From Eremophila alpestris peregrina (lineage: Eukaryota > Chordata > Aves > Passeriformes > Alaudidae): a stretch of DNA of 64,000 bases. The stretch's first letter is position 1; the number at the start of each line of letters is the position of its first letter. A model generated the notes under the pieces. It made no database searches. It was not told the origin of the DNA and worked only from the letters and a program-made list of their open reading frames with translations. The stretch lies in the NCBI GenBank assembly GCA_009792885.1, contig WMCF01000030.1, forward strand, positions 3,698,891 to 3,762,890. The letters run 5' to 3'. Below are positions 48,769 to 62,383 of this stretch, piece by piece. The translations under genes were made by a program, and so were the position numbers.

Positions 48769-51700
48769 CTAAGGATGTATAGGTGAAATGAAATGGTGGA
48801 TGTGGATAGGCAGAGGTGGGATGAGGAGGAGAACGTAAGGAATAGCCACAACCAAACACATGAAATAAAAGCAAAAAAGGTGATGGGAAGAGAAGGAAAA
48901 GAGAAAATATTGTTAAAAAGGCACCAAAGTTGGGTTTTTTCTTTTTTTTTTTTTCTTTCTCAAATTTGTTTGGGGTTTAGGTATAAATTACACTCAGCGC
49001 ATAATAATGTTTGAATGGTTACAATACAATTTTGAAGTGGTTTTTAATTTTCTAGGCAGTCTCAGTTGAGAATTTTGAGTAACAAAATATTGTTTGAAAG
49101 CAGATTTTTTTGAAGAGGAAGTCAGGTTCTTTTGAAATACAGAGTCATTTCTGGTCTGGGGAGGATTTGACTGGGCACAGAGCAATAAACAAACACAGTA
49201 AGCCAGCATGATCCAGCACCAATATGAAAAGCAACAGCCCCTTCCCCATCACATATCTGTACCTCATCCTTTCCCTCCCTTGCAATGACACAGTCTTTTG
49301 TGCAGCTGCTTCATGAGCCAGGCCAGGAAACAGCTTCAGGTGAAAAAAATCTTTTGTAGGATTAGTTTTTTCAAGCAGACAATTTTCCCACCAGCTCACA
49401 ACACAGCCCAACAGAAGTGCTTGTGTCACCACCATGAAGAGGAAAATGAAGGGGGAAAAAGAAAAGCAAAGGTTCTCATGCAGAGCAGGGCTGCTGATTA
49501 TTAAATCAGCAGCAACATCTTGCACCCATTGAAGGAGATTGTCAAAGTGTGTTTTCTTCTGTGCCCATACCCCTTGTTTATTTGTTAAACCATGTGGTAA
49601 ATTAACTCACAGAAAAGCAGGGCCAAGAGCCTAACAGTGACACAGCCTAGCCCATTCTGACCCCTCACACACCTCTTCCTACACACCTGAGCCCTACCCC
49701 CCAATTAAATACTTTTTGATCTCTAGGATAGTTGGTCAAACATAATAAGGACAGTTTTTAATTTTTCAAGGCCTGGCAATATCCAAGGACTGAAGCCATG
49801 TAAGTGGCCATGTTATGAGCCACCACACAGATGATATTGCAGAGGATTTTAAGTCTTCATTTGAAGCAGAAACAAAATAAGCTCAGTGTTCAAAAAGCAC
49901 GAGAAAGTCACACTCTGCTCTTTCATTTCCATCTCTCTACCCAAATTAAATCCCACTTCTTCCCCATCCAAACAACTGATAAAAAGCTGCTCTGCTACCT
50001 CTAATGCCACACCTTACCAGTTTGCACTGGTGCCATAGCTCTGCTGTACTGACACTGCCAAAAGCAGCAGATGAAGGTGGAGGTAGGGGAATTGCCCAGT
50101 GAGTGCTGTGAGGGACAGGCAGAATATTAACAGGGAGGTAAGAATGAGTATGTAAAAAACCACCATACTTCACTGGTGACAGGTAACTCTCTCATTCTTT
50201 TATTCTACACTGACTACTGCCCAAACAGAAGCAATTCCAGCTTTATTGGTTCTTTCCCCATTTCCAATTCCAGTTTAAAAATGGACCTTCTGAAACCTAG
50301 TCTTAGGTGACAACACTATGCTTTCCAAACAAAGCAGCTGTGTGCCTTATTAATAAAAAATTGTTTCTTTCTGCAATTAAGAGCAAATAAAAGCTGCTGA
50401 CTTCTGATGTATGCAATGATACCCAGAGCACTATGTATATTTCTTAAATATACATAGACAGGAAAAATAGGCAAGCAAAAAAAAATCATATCCACTTCAT
50501 ATCTGCACACACACACTACTGTGCAAGTGCAAATGTTTTCCCAACCATTTCTTGTCACATTATCCTTGGAAATAACACATCACAGCTGAGGTGTTTAAAC
50601 AGCAATCACCTCATTTGATTTTGTTTGGAACAACAGTATATCTTCAGAACTTTGAACTCATTTATTCCCTTTATCCAATTAAACCCACTACTGTTATGAT
50701 TGTAGGGCTATAAAAAGATTAGTATTAATATAAAAATAATAGTAGTAGCTGATTTCATGATCTTGGAGATCTATGGTTCATTAAGACAGAAAAATTAAAA
50801 TTAGGCTTTCGTTCTTACTTGAGAAGTTTTTACAGTCTAATATAACTGCCATATTCCCAGTGTAAGTTACACAGGAATACAAAGTAGCTGTGTTTTTTTC
50901 AAGGTGGCAATAGCAAATGAACATGTATTAGGAAAATTCAAGTCTGCAATTGTATTTTAAGACTCCAACTGTCAGCATGAAGTGCTTTTGCTTGGAAGTA
51001 AAACTGGCCTAGAGCACTACAGGCAGCAGTAAGAGTGATTAAAATTGCAAAATTTAAATAGCTTTAGTGGACAAGAAGTTATGATGTCCAGTCTTCTATT
51101 TTCAGCAAAACCAGCCAAGTACTTCAAGATCATTATACTGTGTTCCAAGGATCTCCAAATTAAATTTGTATTCATCAGTGCAAAAAGGAACAAACGCAAC
51201 AGCATTTTCTCCTTCCTTGTGTGAATGGAACACATGCTGGTGGACTCCCCTGCTCTGAGCAATGTTTTACTTACAATACAGAGGAACTCCACATGGCAAC
51301 CTTGATTTGGATTAAATGAAGTAGGACCCCAGAGGCACGTTACAGGTTTTCAATATGTTAGGTATTGATCTGAGAAACTAAAAATGGCTTTAAGCAACAC
51401 ACATCTGAGAACAATTTCTCCTGAAATTATGAGACGGGATTAAAATTTGTAATTAATACTAAAAACAACTAGTGGCAATCAAATGACAGAAATTTTTATA
51501 AGTCTAGGTTACTTTTCCATGGAGAGAGTCTTTGTTGAACAGAACACAACAAAAATACAGCCCTCCAAAACTATGATGACTTCTTCATTTCTCCTACTTA
51601 CCAGTTCTTGAAATTTATCCAAAAGCATACTGATTAGCTGTTACATTCAGTTCAGACACCTCTTATTATTGGTGAAGTTTTAGTACAATTTTAAACCATG

Positions 51701-51953
51701 ACAAGTAGTTATATTTGGGTTTTTCTTGTTTTGGATTGTTTCAAAATACTGAAAAAATTATAATCTCTAACCATGGTCCTTGGCATCCAATACATAAACA
51801 CCTGGCATTGATGTTAAACCAGAAACAGGTTATTATTATTTGCAGGTCCAACTTGCAATTTGCAAAGGCTGAAGAATAGACAGCACTCTCTGTTGCAAAT
51901 TATCTTATTTGTGTTTCAGTTAGCCATTTCTAGCCATTTGATTTCTAACTTAC

Positions 51954-52043
51954 TTGAATTTAATGTTTGACGTGTTTTGGCACTTGTGCAATATGCTTCA
52001 ATGACTTTAAGAATTTGAGCATCTTCTTCTAAAGCAGCTGTAC
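51954..52043 (-). CDS. ARHGEF7: ARHGEF7 exon, GIT-binding helix
   Basis: This is a 90-nt exon with phase 1 at both ends, so its length is a multiple of three. The first two bases complete the Ser codon. It then reads TAALEEDAQILKVIEAYCTS followed by AKTRQTLNS. This is the GIT-binding domain through which beta-PIX forms its large oligomer with GIT1/GIT2. The acceptor is ttctag|GTACAG and the donor is TTCAA|gtaagt. The last base can join either the optional insert exon (48592-48768) or the exon at 39313-39412. Both joins keep the frame (NSTWQG or NSSSRK). Confidence 0.96.
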
Positions 52044-53684
52044 CTAGAATCAAGGGGGAAAATAGAATTTTAAATGTGGGCATGTTTCTTAATATAGAAA
52101 AGCCTTTGTAAATCAGTACAGTTCAGTTGAGTCCAAAGTTAGGCCTAATCAACCCTTTAAAATCCTTTTAATCATACCATTTTAAAAAAAATCAAACTTC
52201 AGTGAACAAAAGTAACAGTTTAAAAAGAAACATACTATTTTGAAATGCTTGGAAAAAATTCAATAGAGTAACCACCCTCACATTCAAGAAATTTTCAGAG
52301 CATCTGATGTTGTACAGAATATGCTTTGAAGTGTGAGGACTCTCATTCTAAAGCAGTCATTTTACTGAAAACCCCCTATATACTCAAGTTATTATATAAA
52401 CACACAATTCAATATGCATACTATTCCATAATTTATTCACAGAAATCAAGAAACAGAATACTATTTCACAGAAAACATCTTGAAAACCTTTTGCATTGTG
52501 CATCTATATATTTATATATATTTAAAAAATCAGATTTACCCTTTCAACAGCATATAATTGAAAATAAAACTCAGAATTAACAACATAACTTCAGCATGCA
52601 CAAGACACCACTATCATGTACATATATCTATGAAAAATGACTTCTCTAAACTACTCAGACTTCAACATAGAAACAGCACTACTGAACAAATTTAACTACT
52701 CAAGCTTAACATGGCAACATTTTCCAAAATGCTGTAAAGCTCATTAGGTGACTCAGTAAAAATACTGTTGAATTGTTCACTCACAATAGAGTGAAATTCC
52801 AATCAGAAACCTAGAGGTGCCACTACCATTATTAGTTTAGATGAAATCAGAAGTCTGTGTGCAAGGCAAGACAATTTGTTGTTTTAACAGCATTTTTCCT
52901 CTTTTCCCCCATAAGACAATTAGGTTTGAAGATTTCCTGCTACATGAATCTGAGCAGGCTTCAACATCAAAATGCAGTTGTATTCTCTGCCAGCCAATGC
53001 ATGCTGTTGGGTTTTGTGATTTATTATCATCAGAACAAATCCAATTTTCCAAACATTTGTTGGGACAAACTAGCTACTGCAGAAATTATTTTGACCCAGT
53101 ATAATTTTCCTACAGTTTAAGAGATGCAGGAACTCCAAAGTACAGGTTATCCCTCTTTCAAGGCAGGAAAAATAATTAGATTTTGTAGTTAGAATGCAGC
53201 ACCATATTATTACAGTAGCAGGACAAATACTACACTTCTGAAATAGCATTTTGAGGGCACTCAGTTGAAATATCTCAGTTGTTTTGTCTGTTGAAATGCT
53301 CACTTGACACAGCAGTTCTCAAAACATAACCCATAAATCCTCTGGATTCCTGAGAAGGGAAGTAACAAAACCCAGACCTCTCTATCAACATGCTTTAAGT
53401 TTGACAGAACTGGGAAACTTTTAGAGCTCCACAAAAAAGTTGAGAAAGTTGAAGGAAAACTAACAGAAGCTTCTAATTACTGATTAGGGGAGATGAATAC
53501 CAAGAATCTGTAAGAAACACTCTTTCGCTAAAAGCTACAAAAAAATACCCTTCAATAAAAAGAATCGAATCAGGAGTAGAGCAATGTATTTGCAAGCTAC
53601 AGACTCCCTCCTTCCCCCAGCTAAGAACACTTAAGTCCTCCCACTGTGTTCTGTAACAACTACTAAACCTGCAAGTTGACAGCT

Positions 53685-53701
53685 TCATCATCATCATCAT
53701 C
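53685..53701. repeat. (ATC)n microsatellite
   Basis: Five to six CAT/ATC units in an ARHGEF7 intron. Confidence 0.85.
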
Positions 53702-54120
53702 ACAACTACTGAATCTCCATTCTCCAACATCTCAAATGATCCAGCATTACAGTACTTCATTATTCCTAAACAGATGCCTTCCTGTAAGGATAAAACATCC
53801 TGAACTACAACATCCACCTGCACACCCATGAACCAAAAATCATTCTATTCACTACCTTAACCTTTGCCACATGAAATTCACAGAACATTCAGGAGGACTA
53901 ACACCTCAGACAAGAGCACCCTAAGGAAAAGGTTTTTCTCTCCAACTCTATATAAGCCTGTGAGAGACAACTGCCACAGTAACACTTCATGCACTGAACA
54001 CTCACGGCACAGACTATCTTAAAAAGCCCATGAGAGACACAGAGAAGCAAAAGCTACAGGAAAAATCTGTCCAATAAAAACACTGTCTTTTTTGATACAA
54101 GTAATCAGAGTGATAATATA

Positions 54121-54290
54121 CTGGAATGATCAGCCCAGGGAGGTGGTGGAGTCATCATGCCTTGATGTGTTTAAAAAAAGACTGGATGTGGGACTTGGTG
54201 CCATGATCTAGTTGAGGTGTTAAAACATGGGTTGGACTCAGTGATCTTAAAGGTCTCTTTCCAACCTCAAAATTATGTGAATCTGTGATT
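54121..54290 (+). mobile_element. CR1 LINE 3' end, plus orientation
   Basis: CCAGGGAGGTGGTGGAGTCA leads to TGGTGCCATGATCTAGTTGA and GGTTGGACTCAGTGATCTTA, ending GTGAATCTGTGATT. This is the sense-strand 3' end of a CR1 family, antisense to ARHGEF7. Confidence 0.92.
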
Positions 54291-55032
54291 ATTCATTCAC
54301 ACAAATTTTTGAGGAAATAATTACAGCAACACTGACAACTAAGTGAATACTGTGTTTGCTTGATAACAATTAATGCTCCCTCCACTTCAAATTATCCCAA
54401 CGTCCAGATTCTGACCTCTCTCTTCCTGTACATTACTCAGTCTCTCTCACATCAGCGCTTCACTTCAGACTTCAGGCAGCCTAAATATCTGCCATTATTT
54501 AGATACAGACATGAGCAAACGACTTCATTTGCATGAGATAAGAGAAGACTGTTGGATCCTAGAAGGAGTGATTGGGGAAGCAACTTGCCTTCAAACCAGC
54601 AGCAGTAAACAGCTTTCCAACACCAAGGACAACAGAGGCTTCTACCAAGACCAACTTAAGAACATAGCTACAAAATATTCTGCAAGACTGGTTCAGTATC
54701 TTCACATTGTTTACAGTACTAAAAGACAGGTTTACATCACTGAACTTCACATGTCTCTCTAGTTAACCTTCCTTCCTTCTGTAACAAACAGAAATAGGCA
54801 CTTCACAAGCAGACATTACTGTAGCAATCAGTAAAGCTCTACAAAACAACTAATGCCATCATAGCACACGATTAATATAACAAACCATCCTCCAGAGATA
54901 TCCAGCCCTCTCCCCTGACATCAGAGAGGAAACCAGGTGACTTGCTGACACTGTACATCCAACTCTTACAGAATTTAAACTGAGGTTAATTCCATCCTTT
55001 GTATTATGTAGCTATTTATTCAAGTCTCTTAC

Positions 55033-55126
55033 TTTTTCTCAATGCAAACTCTTCATCCGATGGTTTCCGCTCTGGCTTGCGTTTGGGAAGCAGCTTCTTC
55101 ATGGTTTTAGGGCTTTTACTGAGATC
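55033..55126 (-). CDS. ARHGEF7: ARHGEF7 exon, basic Lys/Arg-rich segment
   Basis: This is a 94-nt exon starting in phase 0 and leaving one nucleotide. It reads DLSKSPKTMKKLLPKRKPER and then KPSDEEFALRK. The dense Lys/Arg cluster next to Ser/Thr is the basic stretch N-terminal to the GIT-binding region. The acceptor is tatacag|GATCTC and the donor is AAAAA|gtaaga. Confidence 0.96.
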
Positions 55127-55576
55127 CTGTATAGGAAAAATAAAAAGTGTACAGCTTCTAGACAGTATTTCAAGAATTTAACTTCTAAGATGCATACAGG
55201 AATTACTAACTAAAAATCTTTTAACAGCACCAAAATTCAGTTTACTAATATTTTTTGCCATGTTCCATTTGCCTAAATTGGCTGATTTCCCCTCTACCCT
55301 TCCTCCAACTATACACACAACCAAGTATTTTATCTGTTTTATTAGCAGAAATATACATAAAACCTGCTGCAGAGGCATTCAGCCTGTTTGGGAGCTAGAG
55401 TGAAGGGAAGAGGCAGGAATACATTAACAGGTCTTTTTCCTGAACAGTTGAAGAGACAACCCATTTCACTTGTCTACTTGGAAGCAAGTAAAAAAGGACC
55501 TAACCAGGACGCTTGGCAGGTACTATACTCTCAAAGCCGAAATTTGTTAAAGTTTAGGACTGTTTTAACAGAGGTC

Positions 55577-55645
55577 TACAGGAAAAAAACCCCAAGAACA
55601 ACAGAAAAAACCCAAAAAAAACCACAAACAAACAACAATAAACCC
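55577..55645 (+). repeat. A-rich low-complexity tract with C interruptions
   Basis: A runs are interrupted by CCCC, CAACAG, CCC and ACAAACAAACAAC. It is in an ARHGEF7 intron, complementary in sense to the gene. Confidence 0.85.
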
Positions 55646-56151
55646 AGCATAGTTTCTGCTCAAAACGTGGTCATGATAATTTACAGGAACAATACTAAGT
55701 TTCAGGAACAAAAGGAATATGCTTGTCTACCCTTTACCTTAAGGATACAGTAAATCTTCTGTGAAAATACAGAACAAAAATATAAAAAGGCGACTGAGCA
55801 GGACCTACCAATGATGATCAAGATAGGTTTTGAATGTTACTGTACACTAAGCACTATGAAGATGATTGAAATTTTAATACATTGGAGAATTTAGTGGCCT
55901 ATAAACAAAAGGATTTTAAGTTAAATTACAAAATGAGCACTTAGTACAGCCAAACTGATACAGCCAAACAACCTCTTCTAGCAGCTAAATCTCAACACAA
56001 ATCTTGCACTGCAGATCAACTCTTGCTTTTTTCCCTGTTGTTCAGGAGATTTACAAAATTAAAGTTGGATACACACAGCCATCACAAAAGATTTACAACT
56101 TCCTACTGAAGGCCTGCCACACTGTCTTTTTTCATGGCTGCTGCTCCTCAC

Positions 56152-56376
56152 CTCTTTGTAGCAGAGAGCTGCTGAGGGCCGCAGAGGCGGCGCGGGCCGC
56201 AGGCAGCTCAGACTCCAGGGCTTGGGCGTTTTTGGAGGTTCCAGTGGTCCCCAGTTGATTGTGGTGTGTGGGGTGCCATGATGAGATGGATGAGGGAGAG
56301 TGTGGTAGGCAGGGGTCAGTGGTATTGGCTTGCTGTCTGAATGCTTGCTGGAGGGAGTCACTGGGTGGGAAGGAAG
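56152..56376 (-). CDS. ARHGEF7: ARHGEF7 exon, proline-rich linker
   Basis: This is a 225-nt exon (75 codons), phase 0 at both ends. It begins LPSHPVTPSSKHSDSKP and contains WGPLEPPKTPKPWS followed by CLRPAPPLRPSAALCYKE. It is the proline-rich region after the PH domain, predicted to be disordered, with PxxP motifs usable by SH3 partners. It is locally more GC- and CpG-rich than its surroundings around 56150-56230. The acceptor is gacag|CTTCC and the donor is GAG|gtgagg. Confidence 0.96.
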
Positions 56377-57030
56377 CTGTCAAACATGATGGGAAAGGAA
56401 AGAGAGCATATTATCATAATGGAGACCGTGTCATCAAGGACTGGTGAAATAATCCCACCTGCTACAGCATTTCTGTTTATTACAGCTGGCCTTCGAAAAA
56501 TCTTATACTAATTATTTTTTGGAAAAAAGAAGCTTGACTTTTTTTTTATTGTCTATCACAGATGGAGCACAAACTAAAGAAAGAATAGCTATACACAGCC
56601 CTGCTCCCACTTCTCTCACCACTAAGGGTGAGCTAAATTTAGAACCATTCATATCCAACAATTCAAATGCAGAACTCAAAAGAAATTACTGTTTCTCCAC
56701 AGCCTGTCAAGTACATCACCAATTACAACCTACTGTTCTAAGTATACTTAAAACATGGGGATGTATGCACTTGGTCAAAACAGAAAAAGTAATGATAATG
56801 AACTTTCTTTCACCCCATTAAACTGTTACACTGAGTTTTAAGCATTTTATTCTTTATTCACACAATTTAAAGCAGAATTATCTTTTTACCTATTAAACTA
56901 CAGTGACAAAATTCAGGTTTTTTTTTTTCATTCTCACTAATGGCTAAAAGAAAAAAGGCTTTCCATGGTGTTCTTTTTGACAGACAATCTAATTCTGCTC
57001 ATTCACTTCAGTGCAGAAGCTCTTTCTTAC

Positions 57031-57170
57031 CGTGTGAGATGGCACAGAGTGAGGTTTAATAGTGGGATTCCCAACAGTTGTGACTTTGGTTTGCTTCTGC
57101 AGGTGATCCACCCATTCATGCAAATCTTGCTGGTTGTTACAAGATACTAATATCCTTTCAATCATATTTC
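57031..57170 (-). CDS. ARHGEF7: ARHGEF7 exon, end of PH domain with C-terminal helix
   Basis: This is a 140-nt exon: two nucleotides complete a Gly codon, then 46 full codons follow. The segment NMIERILVSCNNQQDLHEWV holds the conserved tryptophan of the PH C-terminal alpha helix. It then continues DHLQKQTKVTTVGNPTIKPH into the linker. The acceptor is cacctag|GAAATA and the donor is ACG|gtaaga. Confidence 0.97.
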
Positions 57171-58265
57171 CTAGGTGATAGATACCAGAAACACATAGGA
57201 AACAAAAGAAGAACAATTTAGTTGATCTGACATGATTTAAAAAGACATTTTCTAAAGGATTATGCCCTCTCAATACTAAGGAAAGATTTAAATCATATTT
57301 TCAGGACAGCAGCATCCCACTTTTCCAGGTTGTAGCACACATCGCCCCCATGAATTTATTCTTAGCCAAGCACAGGAGTTCTACTTTTTTCCCCTAGCTC
57401 TAGTAATTAAGCACAACCTTAAATGACAGGAGTAGGAGGCAGGCTCATCTACTAGCCTTATGCTTCTCCATCTTCCCCAGTAAAGCCAGCACACAGCCTA
57501 AAATGTCATTCTTGATTCTGTACACTACAACACAGGAAAAGTTATAAAATAAGGGTTCACCAACTTTCTCTCAGAAGAAGGCATAAAATTAAACCTAAGG
57601 CTAAAGTCACTTGGGAATGTAATCTCAACCACAGATAACTTTCATTTCTGCACTTAAACCATTTAACCCATTGCATTCCCCTTGAGGTCAGCTTCACCTC
57701 TATTATTGTAAAAAAATTTTTTTTCTCAACATAAGCAATCTTTTCCCCTGTGACTCATGGCATTGATATCATACTTGAGACAGTCAAAATCAGTTTATTT
57801 AAATGCAACCTGCTTGGAGGTAGAACTGATCCAGGAATAGAAGGAAGATATGAAACTCCACCATGGGGACCCTGCACTGTCCTTTTAATTGTCTCAGGAT
57901 ATACATGATGAAATGAATGACTAAACAGATAGAAATTAACCAATATAAGCATAATGGAAACAATCATTAACATCAGAGATGCTAAAGGAACATCTCATTT
58001 TCTCAGGAAAGAGGTGGAAAATTTCTAGAAGAAAACTCTTGCTCAAAGCTCTTCCAGAGCCTCTTGAATTCCTATTCTTTTGGTAAATAGTATACTTAGA
58101 ACTGCTTCATCACAAAAAAATCTTCTTCAAGGCTACTGCCTCCATTCATTAAGATACAGAAATTCCAGGATGAATCCCACGCAAAGACCTACTTAACTCC
58201 TTAAGAGAAGCAGTAAAAAGCAGCCTTCAAGTGAGGCTCTGGGTCACTGTGTTACAGAGTTTGTA

Positions 58266-58470
58266 TAATCACAGGATGGCTGAGGCTGTAAGGGAGCTCT
58301 GTAGGTCACACTCCCCACTGCTCAAGCACAGACACCTGGAGCTGGTTGCTTTGGGTCATGGCCAGGGAGCTTTCCAGCACCTCCAAGGACAGCCATCTCC
58401 CCAGGCACCCTGTGCCAGTGCTAGGTCACCCTCACAATGAACAAGTCTTTTCTTCTGTTCAGAGTGAGCA
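58266..58470 (-). mobile_element. CR1 LINE 3' fragment in ARHGEF7 intron
   Basis: AATCACAGGATGGCTGAGGC is followed by TGCTCAAGCACAGACACCTG and CCAGTGCTAGGTCACCCTCA. This is the reverse complement of CR1, with its 3' end at about 58266. Confidence 0.9.
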
Positions 58471-58535
58471 TTTGATGTTTGAAACAGTATATCCTGAAAT
58501 AAAAACTGGTAAATAAAAATACTAATGGGCAATAC

Positions 58536-58614
58536 CTGATATTTCAAATGCATTTTTATGGTTTTCACTGTCTTCTAGCTTTGTAATAGTCATTCCTGTC
58601 ATAGGCAGTTTTCC
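58536..58614 (-). CDS. ARHGEF7: ARHGEF7 exon, middle of PH domain
   Basis: This is a 79-nt exon starting in phase 0 and leaving one nucleotide. It reads GKLPMTGMTITKLEDSENHK and then NAFEIS. The acceptor has a long T tract (an A run on the plus strand) before AG|GGAAAA. The donor is TCAG|gtattg. The final G completes a glycine codon with the next exon (SGNMIER). Confidence 0.96.
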
Positions 58615-61600
58615 CTTAAAAAAAAAAAAAGATGGTAACATTAACATTAAATACAAAACACATAAAAACATTGCCAATTAAAGAAAATACTAACTTTAAC
58701 CTCTGAAAAAAGACATTCATAGTAAATTGACACATACACCCCAATGGGATTAAAAGCATTTAAAAATTCATACAAACATCGCACAAAGGGAGCTTTTCAT
58801 ATGTCCAACTTCTGCAAATGGCATCTCTGATGTCAATATGTCCAGCTGATACCTATTCAGGCCACAAAACCCATACAACACAACAGTGATCATTCCTCAG
58901 TCTCAGGTTCTTGAAACTGAGACCTTCAGGAACATCCATTTTACATGATTGGAGGCAACAGTGACTCTTTAAGCACATTTAGTTGCAAACTGTTTGATTA
59001 GCTCCCAGAATAAGGTCTCTAGAGCAAGTAAATTTATAAAGGAGTATTTCACTAAATAAATGCATCAATTATTTACTGAAGATTTATTTCTCTAATAATA
59101 CCACTACTAAATTCCCTCACAGAAATACTTGGAGGGTAAAAAAAAAAAAAGCAGTGAACACCTTCAAATTTGTAAATTTTCTTCAGAAGAACATACTAAT
59201 TTTGCAGAAGAACCCATTTTAAATCTAGTCAAGCAGGAAAAAAAGTCAGTTTAGGATAACTTTTTGACCCTTTAGAAACATAGAAGAATAAATAAAATTG
59301 AGTATTTTAGGATGAAAGGCTTTACCAAAAATGAAACTTCAATAAAAGTTCTTTAAGACAGATCCTGTATTCTCCTGCACACAAACACTATTCAGCAAAC
59401 ACTGGCAAAAGCACAAATACTTTGTACTGTAGAATTTTGGCTCCAACAGAGCAAAAATAATAAAAACCAACTTTATGTTTTCCTCTTTCCTACAGACAGC
59501 AGAATGGACAAAGGTTTCTTAGAAGCTTGAAAAAGAAAAATCATGTGGTATTCTGTAGGCACAAAGCATGCTGAGGCCCAAGATACCAAAAGAGGACTTC
59601 TCTTGTGGCAGATTCCCCACTGAAGGAAACATGGTGACTATGTATACTACACAATGCAGCTTAAATCAACTCTTTTCCAATGTTTTCTGGTTCATGAATA
59701 ACACAGCATACAACCACAACAAGAGATATGTGCAGGAACTTCTGGCACAGGTGGGGAGGCAATATAGGGGTACACTGGTGACAGAGATCCCCTGAGTCAC
59801 ATGGCAAGAAAAAGTACAAAGTCAGCAAAACAGAAAACTGAAGTGAACTTGGGAATCACTTATATTTCCCTTTTTTTAACAAACAATTGTGTAGCCCTCC
59901 TAAGAAATATGGTCCTTGCTCCTTGAGACTTCAGCCTACCTCTGGTAAAAGTTCTTCCCATCAACCAGAAAATCTGAAGCCTGACAACAACTGGGCTATT
60001 CAGAAATGCAGGGAAGGTATTACATTGGCTGATGCCTCCAGTGGCATGATTTCCCTGAGAATAACTGCATCATCTTCTGCCTAGATCCATCCCAGTTCTG
60101 AGATGTGAACCTCAGAAAAAACATCCAGGAGGGCCATGTTATGCATGGGCTCCAAGCAACTGTCTCAGACACAAACAGTGATGAAATAATTTCACCTGGC
60201 TATGAACATTAAAATCAGAGACATTCTCAGTGGTGGAACTATCACACATGAGGTTGTGAGGAAATTAAGAGTTTTGCTTTCAAGAGATGGTTGGATAGTG
60301 AACACTAAGAAAGGGCTGTGGCCATTCTCAGAAGCTGAAGACAAATCACAGAAAATGGCTTATTTATTTATTGAACAATGCTGTGCACCTAGGGAATAAA
60401 GTAGGTGGGAAGAAGAAAAAAATGCAAGTGATGGGAGAGGAAAAATAAAGCTTGACAGACTGTTTAATTTCATACTGCTTGTAATATACTAAATTTCCAG
60501 TCAGCTGCCTTTGTAATCAGTACAGAAGAATCTATCCTCACCAGAAATTGTGACTGTGCCACTTGGAACACAGAACTAACCTGTCTTTTTTAGTATCTTT
60601 TTCCATTGGGATAATTAAAAGTAGCACAAAGTTAACAAACTTGACTGTCCACTTGAATCACCTAATGCAGCAGCATTGCAGACAAATCCGTCTACAACTG
60701 TGGTAGGTAAGGTACGAATCCAAACAACTTTTGGAATTTAACTGCTCTTAATTAAAAAAAAAAAAAAGTCACATATTGTGACTGACTGTGGTTGATCACA
60801 TAGAAACACCAAATGGCCAACCTTCAGCATTCCTTTGAAGCAGGCAAATCACTGCTCAGGAGAAAGGAATGAACTGTTCAAGTGTCTGTTTTACAGAAGC
60901 ATTTCTGTAGGTGAAATGTCTGTCTCCTTTTAGAGCTTTGTTGCAGTTTTTCCCTGTCTTTTGGTATTTTACTGTGATGCCCCAAACCTGTATTACTTGA
61001 ACATTTACAATACTTTGGAAGTCATGGATTGCACATTTGCCTCTCTCAGAAGTCTTTGAAACTATATACCCAAGAAGCCAGTGCTTCTGTGAAACACAGC
61101 CTAGAGCTACAGGGCAAATGGCACTCCTGCACTGCAGCAGTTGTTCCACCTCTGGAACAGGCCTGGAGGGCAACAGCCACAAGCACTCAGCTGGGAAACT
61201 TGGGAGAGAGCTCAAAGACTGTGCCTACCAGCTGTGAGCAGAAAATCTGTGAAGTGGAACTCCCTAAGGTCTCCAGGGCCACATCATGTGCATTTCAGGT
61301 GGTGTTACACTGGGGAGCCCGAGGCTGGGGCCAGGGACTGAATGTCACCGTGTACTTGAACTTTTCCCATAGTTAGAGCATATCAAGCATACATTTGGAG
61401 CATGCCTTCCACTTCAACTTCATCCAGAGGGAATCTAGTCTGTGAGCCCCAAAACAACTTCTACTCTGTGACTCAGTGCTGATTAAAAAGAAAAAAACTG
61501 AAAGATGAATTTTGAAAGTGTGCCACTGATTCCAAGATAAAACACTAATGTGGATGCATCTAAACAAACTGATGGTAACAGCCTAATTCACACTAACAAA

Positions 61601-61957
61601 AGCTTAAGGGGCTATGTCACTTTGCTAAGCCTCAAGCAGCAAAGAGCCCTAACAAACCTATGCAGCAACACTGGCTTCCCACATAGATCCAAAAAGCTAC
61701 CAATACTTCCTCTCATCAGCTACTACTAACAAGGTAAGAAACTCAATGTCTCCTTGGTGATAGTCACAGTTACAAAGAAAATCAAACCCTGGGCTTCTAG
61801 GTCAGAATTTTATAAGACAGATGACCACTTCTTATTGATGATAATACCTTTATAAATGCAAAACTTTAATAATCTTTCCAAGTTTCCTATGAAATATCAT
61901 TCAGAAATAACACAACCCCCAACACATTTTTACACATATGTAAATGTATTACTTTAC
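58615..61957 (-). other. ARHGEF7: ARHGEF7 intron in the PH-domain region
   Basis: This 3.3-kb intron has an unusual cluster of medium-length frames on both strands at 59568-60399 and 60856-61376. The DNA there is less AT-rich than the rest of the gene. No known repeat or protein family was recognised. An old, decayed insertion is possible. Confidence 0.5.
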
Positions 61958-62044
61958 CTGGTAGATAAACCCACTCATTCTTGGGCTGGCAGACAACATT
62001 AGCAAAATGTTAGGGAAGAGGAGAAGATATCTTTCATTCTTTTC
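61958..62044 (-). CDS. ARHGEF7: ARHGEF7 exon, PH domain first strands
   Basis: This is an 87-nt exon (29 residues) in phase 0 at both ends. It reads EKNERYLLLFPNILLMLSAS and then PRMSGFIYQ. The LLLFPNILLML part is the hydrophobic beta-strand pattern that opens a PH domain, which binds phosphoinositides. The acceptor is taacaag|GAAAAG and the donor is CAG|gtaaag. Confidence 0.96.
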
Positions 62045-62383
62045 CTTGTTAAAAGAAGAAAATGAAAGAGTAAATACACCATCACAAGACCCCCCTCCCA
62101 TTTTTCTATTACTAAAAGCTAGCAACATTATAACTCAATGATTACTCCACAATTATTTACTCAGTGCAAAACTATCTCTCCATTGTATTTAGAAAAATTT
62201 AAAAAAAAGGACAGAAGACATAAGTACTTATTTTCTGTTTGAAAAGTGCTACTAACACATGCCTACACTTTTTCCAGAAGAGTACAGCCTTTTATTTTAA
62301 AACAGTAATTTTACAGTCTGGGTGAAATACTGATCTTGTTAAATATGATAACAACTGTTTGGCCAGTTTCAGTAAAACCAAAA

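Noticed and set aside
49145..49525. 126-codon minus-strand frame in the ARHGEF7 intron as an extra exon
   Set aside because: It has no suitable acceptor in phase, its hydrophobic and Cys-rich composition is unrelated to PIX, and it overlaps a frame on the other strand.
56004..56258. Plus-strand frame 56004-56258
   Set aside because: It is the antisense shadow of the proline-rich ARHGEF7 exon.
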